64,000 nucleotides of DNA from Sophora flavescens. Its lineage: Eukaryota > Streptophyta > Magnoliopsida > Fabales > Fabaceae. The notes under the pieces were generated by a model. It worked only from the letters and a program-made list of their open reading frames with translations, did not search any database and was not told the DNA's origin. Both the position numbers and the translations under genes were made by a program. Every line of letters starts with the position of its first letter. The stretch's first letter is position 1. The stretch covers positions 51,919,667-51,983,666 of the forward strand of contig CM061067.1 of the NCBI GenBank assembly GCA_030762895.1. Reading direction: 5' to 3'. Positions 10,534 through 20,470 of this stretch are shown piece by piece.

Positions 10534-10820
10534 GTTGTTGTTGTTATTTCAACTTGCATTTTCTTGTACCATGAAACATGAATAAAATGACTTCTCGTGG
10601 ATTGTCTTGTACCATTGTATTATTATTATTATTTTAACTTGTATTGTCTTGTACCATTGTTAGTAGATAACAAAACTTCCCGTGAACTTAGTTGAGAAGT
10701 CATGTTAGCCTAAAATGATTACTCAATGATTTTTAAAAATACATAAAATGAAAAGTACGGTATTCATATAAATAAAAAAATTAACAATGATATTTTTAAA
10801 AAAATCCTACTCTTATTTGG
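10254..10820. mobile_element. Foldback-like element with long inverted repeats
   Basis: Left arm 10254-10390 and right arm 10675-10820 are imperfect reverse complements, sharing CATTGTTAATTTTTTTATTT, TTTTCATTTTATGTA and a CATTGAG...TTTTAGGCTA...ACTTCTC core. The centre holds a (TTA)n microsatellite (about 10483-10535) and repeats of CTTGTACCATTGT. No coding sequence is seen. This fits a MULE-type or foldback MITE; no clear target-site duplication was found. Confidence 0.6.
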
Positions 10821-10835
10821 ATAACAAATATAATA

Positions 10836-11176
10836 GGTAGGCGCAGATGCTAGTTTGTTCATGACTTCATGTAAATTTTCCGCTGGATTTTGAATAATGG
10901 AAGAAAAATGACACTTGGCCAAAATGTTTAAGGTCGCTTTGTTGGAGTGTGCTGTATAGTAGTACTGTATTGCCGGCATGCGTTGTTTGCAGCGTGTGTG
11001 GTAATGACAACAGCGTGGGTGATGATGATCATGACCATGATGACGTACAGACACAGTGCATTGGAACAAAGTAAATAAAAAAAAATGAAAAACGAAGTGT
11101 TTTTTTTTAATATTAAAAAAACGATATTCATTCATTCAAATGGATAAAATATATCAAAAACAACACAAATTTAACA
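10836..11176. other. Intergenic, nothing recognised
   Basis: AT-rich sequence with short poly-A and poly-T runs. No motif, repeat or plausible coding sequence was recognised. Confidence 0.5.
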
Positions 11177-11179
11177 TCA

Positions 11180-12452
11180 CACTACATTATATTAGACTTT
11201 TAATAACGCACATTTAATAACATTTCCGTGCGGAAACGCTATTAAAAGTGATGCAGGGACTTTTAATAGCGGTTCTTTAAGGAAACGCTAAGGAAACGCA
11301 GCGTTTCCTTAAGGAATCGTTATTAAAAGTCAAGCGGCAGAAAAAGATAGTGTTTCCTTGAGGAAGCGCTATCTTAACAAACCACCTAAGATAGCATTTC
11401 CGCTAGCAAACGCTATCTTATGTACCCCTACAATAGCACTTCTATACAGAAACGCTATTGTTTCATTTTCCAAAATTTAAAAACGTGAGGGGCGTTCAAT
11501 TCCCTCGTCCCACGATACTCAAACTCTTTTTCTTTCTATCGTTAACAAGGTAACGATGTGCCTTCCTTCGTTTTTGAAGTCGCAACCTTGGGTGGTTTCA
11601 CGGTTCGAACAGATCTATTCCACCCATCACGGTTTTGTGGTTCCTTCGTCCAGATCTACTCCACCCATCATGGTTTCATGGTTCCTTCGAAGTTCCTTCA
11701 TCCCACGGTTTCAGTCGCGCCTCAAGTTCCTTCGTCCAGATCTACTCCACCCATCACGAACCAGAGCCGCCACGCCTCTTCCTCCACCCATCGTCCTTCG
11801 CCGTTCAAATGCACCGCCCCAAGTCCCTTCTTCCGGATCTACGTTTCTTCATGCTCCTAGCTCGTTGTCCAAACGCGACAAGTCCGGCCGCCACACCTGG
11901 TTCATAGCTGACCGCCACCACACGCACCTGGGTCGTAGCCGACCGCCACCACACGTAGCTGACCGCACCTGCTATGTCCGATGGTTCGTTTGTGTTCGTT
12001 ACTGCCATTTTTGTTTATGTAATCTTAGGGTTTCAAAATTAGAGGGGATTTGAGGATTGTGTAATTTTGTTTTATTTTTGTTTATGTTTATGTTTATGTT
12101 GTGGGTCTTCATCTTTTACACACAATTGCATTAATTTGATACATTGAATAGCATGATTTTTAGCTTTACTGTGTTTTGATTTGGTTGATGTTTTTCATAC
12201 GATTTTCTTATGTACTGGGTTTTGATGAATGAAGAGAGAATTTGGAAAAATCAGTGTCAACATTTTTTTTTAAAAAAATGGACCTTAAGATAGTGTTTCT
12301 TTGAGGAAACACTATCTTAGATGTACCATAAGATAACGTTTCGGAAGCACTATCTTAGGTCAAAAGCTTTAATTACGGGGGAATAGATAGCTTTTAAAAG
12401 CGCTATTAAAAGGCACACGGAAATACTATCTAAAGCCTTTTCTGTTGCAGTG
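11180..12452. mobile_element. Complete non-autonomous CACTA element (TSD TCA)
   Basis: The left end reads CACTACATTATATTAGAC; the right end, reverse complemented, reads CACTGCAACAGAAAAGG. Both are flanked by TCA (11177-11179 and 12453-12455), the 3-bp duplication expected of CACTA. Subterminal repeats near AAACGCTATCTTA and CGCTATTAAAAG occupy about 11190-11460 and 12285-12440, partly as facing inverted pairs. No transposase is present, so movement would need an enzyme in trans. The interior (11490-12060) is GC-rich and carries repeats of a CCAGATCTACTCCACCCATC unit. One terminus is mutated from TAGTG to CAGTG. Confidence 0.88.
11556..12053 (+). other. GC-rich open frame inside the small CACTA, unrecognised
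   Basis: A 165-codon frame overlaps at least three tandem repeats of a unit containing GATCTACTCCACCCATCA, giving repeated S-T-H-H-G-F segments. Alternate frames are equally open over 90-100 codons, as expected of a GC-rich repeat. It may be the GC-rich leader of a former autonomous element or captured DNA. No domain is recognised and I do not think it encodes a protein. Confidence 0.35.
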
Positions 12453-12690
12453 TCACTAAAAATCGAGAAGGATGAATTATCAGCCTCTGGCTAGTCTAGT
12501 TTTATAACTAGAAAAACCTTGGCTTTGTGCTAATATTATATCATTTTCACCCAAATTAGACTAGATTGTCTTTAAGCAGCATTTTGAGTCTGTAAAGTAT
12601 TTTTAGGTTAATTTAGTTGATTTAGAGTCAAATAAAGCACTTACTGCTATTACTGTTTTCAGGTTAATAAAAAGAAATAAATCTGGAGCT

Positions 12691-12921
12691 TTCGCCCCGC
12701 GAGGAGGCATTCGCCTCGCGAACCTGAAGGTGACTGTGCCAGAAAATTTGCAATCCTTTCTGTGTCGCCCCGCGAATAGATGACTCGCCTCACGAGTTTG
12801 AAGACCAAAAGTCATGACTTTTCCATTCCTCGCCACGCGAGCCGTGCTTCGCCTTGCGAGAAGACCAAACGTTGAAGACTGTTCGTAAGATTCGCGCCGC
12901 GAGACTGTGTTCGCCTCGCGA
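12691..12921 (+). repeat. Array of four 19/20-bp pairs of CpG-rich 12-mers in the solo LTR
   Basis: Copies of TTCGCCTCGCGA (variants CCCCGCGA, GCCGCGA, CACGCGA) start at 12691/12710, 12764/12784, 12829/12848 and 12891/12910. Within-pair spacing is 19, 20, 19 and 19 bp. The array ends 20 bp before TATATATAAG. The same arrangement occurs in the Athila LTR at 4869-5306. Confidence 0.88.
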
Positions 12922-12940
12922 GTCCATGGAATCCAGAAGT

Positions 12941-12950
12941 TATATATAAG
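12941..12950 (+). promoter_or_regulatory. TATA box of the solo Athila LTR
   Basis: TATATATAAG lies 20 bp after the last 12-mer of the array, matching the position of the TATA box in the related LTR. If active it would fire rightward. Confidence 0.6.
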
Positions 12951-13652
12951 CCCGTTTGAAGGCAGAACAAAGAGGCCAGTTGGTCAGTAGTAGTAGTTTT
13001 CAGTAGTTTATTTTCTTTGCTTTTCTTTTGTGTTTATTTCTGTAATGGAGAGCTAGTCTCCTAGATTAGTCTACTGTAATCGAATTCCACTACACTTGAG
13101 GTTTTGTAATTCCTATTTTAATTGTTTTTTCCTTTTTAATACCATATTATACATTTCTGGTTGTTAATTCGGGAGTGTATAGTGTTGTGTTGATTCATTT
13201 CGGTGATGTTATGTTCCTATAATTAATCGCGTTTGTTAATTCGCGTGTGTTCGTTCATGTTCGTTAGTTCATGAGGGCTTAACCCCGGTTGTTAATTCGG
13301 GAATAGGAACATATATCCGTAGTAGCGATTTCGTTGTTAATTGTTGCTACAACCGAAAGGGGATTAGAATCTGCTTAGGGCTTGGAAATTACACGAACCG
13401 ATGATAGTTGAGGATTCGAGAACAGTAGATTAATCGTGTTTTGCTACTTGATAATCTTTTAACTGCCCTGTTTTATTGCTCTGTTATTGCATTGTTTTCC
13501 ATCTGAATTTCAAACCAAACCCCCCCAAAAAACTAATTTTTGCGGTAAATAGCAAGTCAAGAGTCCTTGTGAGACGACATCCGAGTTGTAGCCCTAAACT
13601 ACATTTTTATAAACCGCTCGTTCTTTTTGGCGCGTGCGCGACAGCGCGACCA

Positions 13653-14137
13653 AAGAATCCGCGAACAAACTCACAGTACCCAGGTTGGTAGCATAACACA
13701 GTAAAATGCCTACAAAGGTGACAAAATCAAAGTGACCGGAATACCCATGCATCCGGATCTGTAACGTTGACGCCCAAGTCTTGATTGAATCTGTAATGGA
13801 TCGAAGCTGATCTGCCAATCTGAACCAAACGAACACCGCAACAAGACGGGAAACCAAACGACGTCGCAACAAGACGACGAACAAAACACCACCCCATGCA
13901 AACGACGAAAACACGGAAAAACATGAAAGAAAAACCAGATCTATGTGGAACAACCACTTATTTAGATAAAATGAGAAAAAAACAATGTAGAGGGGTGATT
14001 CCAGGGCAAAAGATGGCCCAAAACCACCCCCTTCCGGTGGATGAGAAAGAAGGAAAAGAGGAGTAGAGGGAAGGTTGAGAGAGAGAGGCAGCTCTAGATC
14101 AAATTGTTTGTGAGTATAAAGGGATGATAACTCTAAG
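13653..14137. other. Unassigned GC-richer stretch, possibly LINE 5' region
   Basis: This segment between the solo LTR and LINE ORF1 is richer in GC than its surroundings and ends in purine-rich sequence (AGAGAGAGAGGCAG near 14080). It may be the 5' untranslated region of the LINE. Overlapping short minus-strand open frames show no recognised domain. Confidence 0.3.
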
Positions 14138-15476
14138 TTGAAGGAGAAAAAGCCGATGTTCCTTAATTATGTAGATGAGAAAGGTGTTCCTTGCATGAGT
14201 CTAAGGGCTGAGGCGAGAGGGAAGTTATGTAAGCCGTGGAAGAATACTCTTATTGTCAAGTTGTTGAGCAAAAGAGTTAACTTCACTATTTTGATAAAGA
14301 AGCTGGAGCAAGCATGGGCAAGATGTGCGACAATCCAACTTATTGATGTGGCCAATGACTTATTTTGTGAAATTTCAATCTATGGAGGGCCTTGGAAGAT
14401 ATTTGATCACTATCTTGCGGTGAGGTAATGGGAGGCAAAGTTTAAGCCTTACTCAACTCTTATTCATAAGGTGGTAGTTTGGGTGAGGCTTCCTGGTTTG
14501 TCAATGGAGTGTTACGAGAAAAGTGTTCTCCAAGGCATTGGTGATATGATTGGCAAAACCTTGGAAGTTGATATGAACACTGCTAATCAATATAGAAGAA
14601 AGTTTGCGAGGATTTGTGTTGAGTTAGATCTGGATAATCCTCTGGTCCCCTTCTATAAACTAGATGACCAGATGCTTAGTTTTGAGTATGAGGGAGTCCA
14701 TATGGTTTGTTTTAATTGTGAAAGGTTTGGTAATGCGAAAGAAAGTGAAGGAAAATCAAAATAATATCAGAGTAATAAAGATAGAATAATAAAGAGAATA
14801 AAATCAGATATTTTCTGATTCTCCTAGACTGATGAATAAAATCATAACAGTATTTTACCATATGCATTTCTACAGAAGGTTGTCCAGTGAAAAAAGTTGC
14901 TGAGCCTTCTCAGGATGCTAAGGGGGAATTAGGAAAGGGGGTGGGGATCCAATCGACGACGAAAGGTGTGGAGGATGAAGATCGGTTTGGGTCCTGGATA
15001 TTGGTTGAGAGAAAGCCTCGGAAAAGGCAAGTAGTTGCAAAAGTTTTTTTTTTTTTTTTTTGGGGGTAGGAAGAAAGTATGACAAGATATTAACAAAAAA
15101 AATTCCTTTAGGAGGAGAGTTGAGCTTTAAAGTTCTTAAGAAAAATCAGAAGTTTGAGGAGGTCGATTATGATAATACAGGGATGGAGTTTGTTATGGAC
15201 CTCTTGAAAAATAGTGCAGATAAGGGAGAGATGGTTAAGCAAGCTAGAGATATTGGTTGCTAGTGATTTTGAATGAAGGGGCAAAAAGTTTATCTTGGGG
15301 AGCAAACTATGTAAGGAGAAAAGTAAGAATGTTGTTACTATTGAAGAGTGGATTCCCATTGTTTCTCAACAGGTGGTCCCCTCTACTCCCATGAGTCAAC
15401 AAGGTAAAAAGAAAGGTAAAAGTCAAGTGGTTAGGAATATTGAAAGGCCTATTTTGCCTCGCCCCAAGGTATAAGT
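14138..15476 (+). pseudogene. LINE ORF1 (DUF4283 and zinc-knuckle protein)
   Basis: The product is the RNA-binding ORF1 protein of a plant L1-type LINE. The frame has a DUF4283-like region (KPWKNTLIVKLLSKRVNFTI ... GPWKIFDHYLAVR) and then VVVWVRLPGLSME. A zinc-knuckle region CFNC follows at about 14710, in which the expected histidine is asparagine. TAA at 14426-14428 interrupts the frame. A 123-bp insertion at 14752-14874 disrupts the zinc knuckle, and a T-run at about 15046-15060 shifts the frame. After these breaks, ORF1 tail sequence continues (RFGSWILVERKPRKRQVVAK). No N-terminal start is visible; the first in-frame methionine is at 14156. The copy is inactive. Confidence 0.8.
14752..14874. 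mobile_element. 123-bp insertion with 5-bp TSD in LINE ORF1, type unknown
   Basis: AT-rich insert flanked by GAAGG on both sides (14747-14751 and 14875-14879). Removing it with one flank restores the reading frame through the zinc knuckle as K-E-S-E-G-C-P-V-K-K. It contains a short palindrome (AAATCAGATATTTTCTGATT). It has no TG...CA ends and no clear terminal inverted repeat, so its class is undetermined. Confidence 0.75.
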
Positions 15477-15720
15477 AACCACATGACCAAGCAAGTTACT
15501 AAATTTAATGATCATGCGCCCTCGATAGCTCATGCAAACCATGCAGCTGAGTACGTAAACCATCCTAAGTCTCCAGACAATGAGAAAGGTATGATGATTG
15601 ACTACGGGAATGGATTAAAGCAAGGTGAACTAGCTGACCGTGATATTGAGATGTCCTCGCTCGAGGAACCCTATGAGGTAGTCCCACATATATCAATGAA
15701 TATCATTTCCTTTACTTAAA
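15477..15720 (+). mobile_element. LINE ORF1-ORF2 junction, truncated
   Basis: Downstream of ORF1 the sequence reaches M-N-I-I-S at 15697, the usual opening of plant LINE ORF2 before the W-N-C-R-G-L-G endonuclease motif. Similarity stops within a few codons. The rest of ORF2 is absent, so the element is truncated or was cut here. Confidence 0.55.
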
Positions 15721-18007
15721 GTGGTTTTAGGAAAAGAATTGTGTGTAGAGAACAACCATCATAAATCTTTTTTTATCATACTGATTATCATGTTTAAGTG
15801 CACTTAACTTATGTTCCCATTTCTCACCACCTCGAATATAATTTTACGACAACTAAATCATATCCCTTGCAACCACTTTAGCATGTTTTCACACTCAACC
15901 TTATAGGTTCACAATCAACGAAAACCTCAAATAATCTCATAAAATACCCAGGAACCATATTTGCTTGAAGCTAGACCAGATAATAATCAACGTTATGAAT
16001 AAAACAAGATTTTTCTTGAATACCAGGTCATGACCTTTGATTGCTACTTCAGTCATACCTTTTCAAATACTTTGATTTTATCTTGAAACTTGTTTCATAT
16101 GAAAATAGACTCACAAATCTTTGCAAAATGGGGTTCATTTGCTTAAAAGGGATAAGTAACAAAAAAAAAAGGTTATGTCTGTTTTAATTTAAGTCAAACA
16201 TTGTAGGAAAATGAGTTGCGGCTCGTCATAGGTAGGTCACGGCTTGCAATCCCTATGTAGCCATTTTCATCGGATTTTGGAGGGAAAACCTCCCTTTTTC
16301 TTCCATATTCAAAATAGAACACCAAAATACATTGTAAGAGAGTGATATAGGTCATATAACTTGAATGTTTCTAACATAAACATGCATACAACATTTCCAT
16401 AACTAAGATTCATACAAAACCTCACTCATAAACCATTTTCTGTAACACTTTCATGCTATTTCATATTCTTTCCCTTACTTATAGCAAGTCCCACAAAATT
16501 TACACGAAACACATACAATCCCTTCTTCTTTCCCTCCTTCTCCTTTCTATTCCTCGGTTATTGTGTTTCTATATTTTCTTCATTTCTTATTTCTAGTTGA
16601 GGAGGACTTAGGTTCTAGGCCCCTCTAAAAAAACTTGCCTAGATTTTTTTAAAAGAAAAGGTATTGATCCTTCCCTTTTTAAATACACTCTTTAAAGCTT
16701 AGAATATAATGTTATTTTTTTCATGATTATTTGGGGAAAGAATTATAATTATTTTAAATCGTTAATAATTTTAATTGTGTTATTCAAGATGATACAAAAT
16801 ATATATTATTCTATCTCTATTTTAGACCCTTTAATTAATTAATTAATTTATAAATATGTTTACAACAAAAAATTGTTTGTAACATAATGAATTATTTAAA
16901 GACTTTCTAGAAAAAATTTAGCATTTATTTTAGGATCAGGATCCTTTCCATTTGCAGTAAAACGGGACAATATCATGTTTGACAAATCACAACCATTAAT
17001 TAAAAATAGAACTTGATCTATGGTTTATATTATGTTACATCACCACTGCCATTAAACACAGTTTCATTAAACATGATTTGCTCATGCATTCTCGCGCTTC
17101 TTTCTTCCTGTTCAGTATTCATCGTCTTGAGTGTTTTGCTTCCAACCATCATGTACTCTTCAGCCTAGAATTTTGGAAATTATGGAAGTCATTTCCACTA
17201 CTGGACTTTCACCCCACTATTTGCACTTTCATTTTTTCTCAGCCATCACGTTTTGTTCGAAGCTATCATACTAATGAACCAAAGCTAAAAATATTTCTTC
17301 ATTCCCTTGAATTGCTGCGTCATCCTACTCTGGTGCTACCAAGAAAGGTAGTGCTATATGGTTTCACCTGTATCTGTTCCATGGATGATAGAGTAGTCAA
17401 GTTCTCAAATAAAGGTTGTTTGGCCTGCTCCAGTTTTGCTTCATCATGATGGCTACACTTCCAGAAAATCTAGTCTTGTCACATCCACGAAAATGTAAAC
17501 CATAGTTCATAGTTATTTTTATCCTTGTAAGAAATAATCTCGATGCAACAAGATGCATCAAATAAGTAATCTGAAACAATTAAATAGCATTATAATTCTT
17601 ATCAACTAGCCAAAATCCACAATAGCACATTACATTCTTTTAAAGTATGCAGTCCAAAATTCATCATCTAGAGGTTTGATTATCTTGATATATGTATATG
17701 TATTTTTTTTATAAGACAAAAGAATTCATTAAAATATGAATCAAAGGTGAACTTGCTGCATCTATAACTTTATTTTGTTCCATAATTGAAGTAACAGAGC
17801 CAAAAAACAACTATACAGGACACAGCCACAACAACAAATTTGGTTCGTGGTGCACTTTTACATCTTATCAACTAAGATAGATTCAAGAACTTAAGGGTTT
17901 TCACCTGAAACATTACCTGGTAAATTATCACAAAAACTTAAAGATTTTCAAAGGAAAAAAATTGATTCAATAATAACACTCATGAGGCCACCTTGAAAAT
18001 TATCATG

Positions 18008-18039
<32 letters not shown>

Positions 18040-18491
18040 ATGTTTTTGCCTTCTGATATTAGAGCAGCAGCGTGAGAGGCTAAACATATAAAAGGAACAG
18101 TAGCATATCAGGTTATCACATAGTTCTAAATTGCGGACCGTATCACGTATTGCGAAATTAGGATGAAAATGTTCTGATGGTAGTGAAATTTTAGTTTGAA
18201 AATGTTGAGATAGTCAAGATAGCAAGAATCTGATGCTGAACCAATTTCTTAGTAATTAAAATTGCAAAGGAAGTAAGTTGATTCTACATGTGCTTTCTCG
18301 AAACACTATTTCTACATCAGGACAATGGTTTTCCAATTAGGATCTCTTTGCCTTGTTCTATATGCACTTTAACACCTCAGTTTAACATCCGGGCCTACCT
18401 TACTTTTAGTTTTAATTATTCTACAAGGAACTTATTTGCTGAATTTGATTAAGAAAATATTTTGTGTGATTACATTTTGTTGATGGTGTAG
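15721..18491. other. AT-rich intergenic region, nothing firmly recognised
   Basis: Contains an (AT)n microsatellite (about 18007-18035), a TTAATTAATTAATTAA run near 16838 and a single 123-codon plus-strand frame at 17078-17449 with no recognised domain. The last 30 bases before 18492 are T-rich and end in GTGTAG, a plausible 3' splice site for the exon-like segment that follows. Confidence 0.45.
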
Positions 18492-18532
18492 GCAACGGTG
18501 GTTTCACTTCCACAACTTATAACCCATGCATA

Positions 18533-18826
18533 TATAAAGGTTAAAACTGTGGCATTAATGATTGATAATATTTTCGTAACAATTACAACAGTGTGCAGCG
18601 AGTTATATATGACAGATACAGGCCATTTGAATTTTAAAATACAACAGAAAAAATAGGATGAAGTGGATAAGAGATGGCAAGTAGATAAAAACAGCATGCA
18701 TGCATGTAGGCAGATCCATATAATGTGGAGCAGGTTAGCAGGAGGTTAGAGCCGCATGCATGCACGTGGATAGATCCATATAATGTGGAGCAAGCTCAGG
18801 TAATGGATGAAGACAGCACACCAACC
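18533..18826 (-). repeat. 3' LTR of the copia element
   Basis: 294 bp, nearly identical to the copy at 19965-20258. Contains two copies of a segment with GATCCATATAATGTGGAGCA next to GCATGCATGCA tracts (about 18690-18790). Confidence 0.88.
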
Positions 18827-18839
18827 CCCCCCCCCCCGC

Positions 18840-19436
18840 AAGATGGTGGTGGAGGAAACAACACCAATCTTGGTAGTGAGAAGAGTGTGGCGGGATGAAG
18901 GCAAGGACTTGGTGAGAAGGTCCGCAAGCTGATGACTCGAAGGGATGTGAAGTACTTGGAGTTCCTTGTTTGTCACTAGATCTCGCACAAAGTGATAATG
19001 AATGGCAAGATGCTTCATCCGTGAGTGAAACACTGGATTGGCACAAAGGTATGTTGCACCAATGTTATCAGAGTAGATGGTGGGCTGCTGCTGAAAGGGA
19101 AGATGAAGTTCTTGGAATAGCTCGCGAAACCAAAGCAGTTCGTCAGCAGTGGAGCCAATAGTTCTATATTCGGCTTCAGTGGAAGATTTGGCTATTGTGC
19201 GCTTCTTCTTGCAAGACCAAGAGATAGCATTTGGACCACAGTAAATGATGAAAGCACCAGCGGATTTCATATCAGAGGAATCACCAGCCCAGTCAGAGTC
19301 ACAAAAGGCACATAGTTTAAGATCATCGGAGCGGCAAATGTGTAAGTCGTAGTCCAGTGTGCCTTTAAGATAGCGAAGTGCACGTTTGGCAGCCTGCAGG
19401 TGAAGAGTGGTAGGAGCATGCATGTATTGAGACAGT
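18840..19436 (-). pseudogene. pol: Copia reverse-transcriptase tail and RNase H
   Basis: The minus strand encodes the end of a copia Pol polyprotein. It has VNKLSQYMHAPTTLHL and ALRYLKGTLDYDL from the RT tail, then RNase H with CDSDWAG, the invariant AKSSTEAEYRTI, and SRMKHLAIHYHFVRD, ending near the LTR at LADLLTKSLPS. Catalytic D and E residues of RNase H are present. Everything upstream in pol (integrase and most of RT) is missing, because the sequence switches strand at about 19436 to gag. Confidence 0.88.
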
Positions 19437-19964
19437 TTGTTGACAGTGATCTCGTCATTGCTGCCCTTAATGGTCTTGGTCCTTCCTTTCGCGAATTCTC
19501 AGCGTCAATTCGCACTAGAGACTCCCCGCTGCCATTTGATGAACTATTTGACAAACTTGTTGATTTTGAAATTTTCCTTCAACGTGATGAACATCAACAG
19601 CAATCTCTTCCTGTTACTGCAAACTACTTGCAACGTACCTCTCGGGGCCACTCTCAGGGGCGTCACTCGCCTTCCCGAACCTCTCGCTCTCAGCCTCGAG
19701 ATGTTCCTGCTCCTCAATAGGACCATCCTGGACAAAAACGTTTTGTCCCAGTATGCAGATACTGTCGTCGTCATGGCCATGTTATTCATGATTGCTACCG
19801 CTTGCATGGCTATCCTTTTGATCATCCAAGACGTCAAGCCAATTTTGCTCATCATGACAGCCAACATGACTCCTCTTGGCTTCTTGATTCTGGTGCTTCC
19901 CACCATGTAACTCATGATCTTGGTCAACTCTCACTGTCCAAGGATTATAATGGCTCTGATACCA
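19437..19964 (+). pseudogene. gag: Copia Gag tail and protease start, inverted
   Basis: The plus strand encodes copia Gag from SDLVIAALNGLGPSFREFSA through FDELFDKLVDFE. After a stop (TAG, about 19717) comes a zinc knuckle CRYCRRHGHVIHDC and the protease start WLLDSGASHHVT. The frame ends in DYNGSDTI at 19964, exactly where the LTR begins. This is opposite to the orientation of the RNase H part. The nucleotides for G-S-D-T plus one base equal the complement of the element's primer binding site. Confidence 0.85.
19952..19964 (-). promoter_or_regulatory. Primer binding site, initiator tRNA-Met (also coding for G-S-D-T)
   Basis: The minus strand reads TGGTATCAGAGCC next to the LTR end, the classic initiator tRNA-Met primer site. 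On the plus strand the same bases are codons of the inverted protease segment. Confidence 0.85.
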
Positions 19965-20258
19965 TATAAAGGTTAAAACTGTGGCATTAATGATTGATAA
20001 TATTTTCGTAACAATTACAACAAAGTGCAGCGAGTTATATATGACAGATACAGGCCATTTGAATTTTAAAATACAACAAAAAAAATAGGATCAAGTGGAT
20101 AAGAGATGGCAAGTAGATAAAAACAGCATGCATGCATGTAGGCAGATCCATATAATGTGGAGCAGGTTGGCAGGAGGTTAGAGCCGCATGCATGCACGTG
20201 GATAGATCCATATAATGTGGAGCAAGCTCAAGTAATGGATGAAGACAGCACACCAACA
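19965..20258 (-). repeat. 5' LTR of the copia element
   Basis: 294 bp, starting TGTTGGTGTGC on the minus strand and ending CCTTTATA directly beside the primer site. Confidence 0.88.
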
Positions 20259-20470
20259 GCATAGACATCTCACTGGACTTAAAACCAAATCAAGTGGGTT
20301 CTACTAAGAAGGCTACTGCATCATCCAATCATAATAATGTGAAGCCGATTGCTCTGAGAGATTTACAAGATACACTTTGGGAATTTGTTCAAATGGAGAC
20401 TAGGACAAGCCTATGGATATGCATTAGCATTCAGAACAATCTTAAAGAGTCAAATCTAAATCAAATGTAA

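Larger units (their letters stand above)
12473..13652 (+). repeat. Solo Athila-type LTR (near-perfect TSD)
   Basis: Begins TGAATTATCAGCCTCTGGCT and ends GCGCGACCA, homologous along its length to the LTR at 4140-5530 in the opposite orientation. No primer site follows, so it is a solo LTR, the usual product of LTR-LTR recombination. Flanks are AAGGA (12468-12472) and AAGAA (13653-13657), a 4 of 5 match consistent with an aged 5-bp duplication. It contains the paired 12-mer array, a TATA box and repeated GTTGTTAATTCG-type motifs around 13160-13300. Confidence 0.88.
18533..20258 (-). mobile_element. Internally inverted Ty1/copia element (TSD GCATA)
   Basis: Two 294-bp LTRs (18533-18826 and 19965-20258), both minus-oriented, flank the interior, with GCATA on each side (18528-18532 and 20259-20263). 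A C-run at 18825-18837 is the polypurine tract of the minus strand. The interior has RT-tail and RNase H coding on the minus strand joined head-on to a gag-protease segment on the plus strand. Most of pol is missing. LTRs end TA rather than CA. Intact LTRs and duplication show it inserted as a unit; the rearrangement is discussed in findings. Confidence 0.9.
18492..20470 (+). pseudogene. Exon-like host ORF split by a copia insertion
   Basis: A T-rich stretch ending in AG at 18490-18491 precedes an open frame encoding GNGGFTSTTYNPCI. The copia element occupies 18533-20258. Skipping it and one copy of GCATA, the frame resumes exactly at 20264 with DISLDLKPNQ and stays open for 68 codons to TAA at 20468-20470. 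The in-frame resumption argues for a real coding exon, probably the last of a gene. I do not recognise the protein; one stretch (TRTSLWICI) is loosely like the conserved C-terminal motif of LNK clock proteins, far too weak to name it. An open frame at 20839-21045 might be a further exon. Confidence 0.4.

Noticed and set aside
13727..13957. Minus-strand frames in the GC-richer segment after the solo LTR
   Set aside because: Three overlapping frames of similar length and no domain; more likely LINE leader sequence.
17078..17449. 123-codon plus-strand frame as a gene
   Set aside because: No recognised domain, no clear splice or promoter context; left as unassigned.
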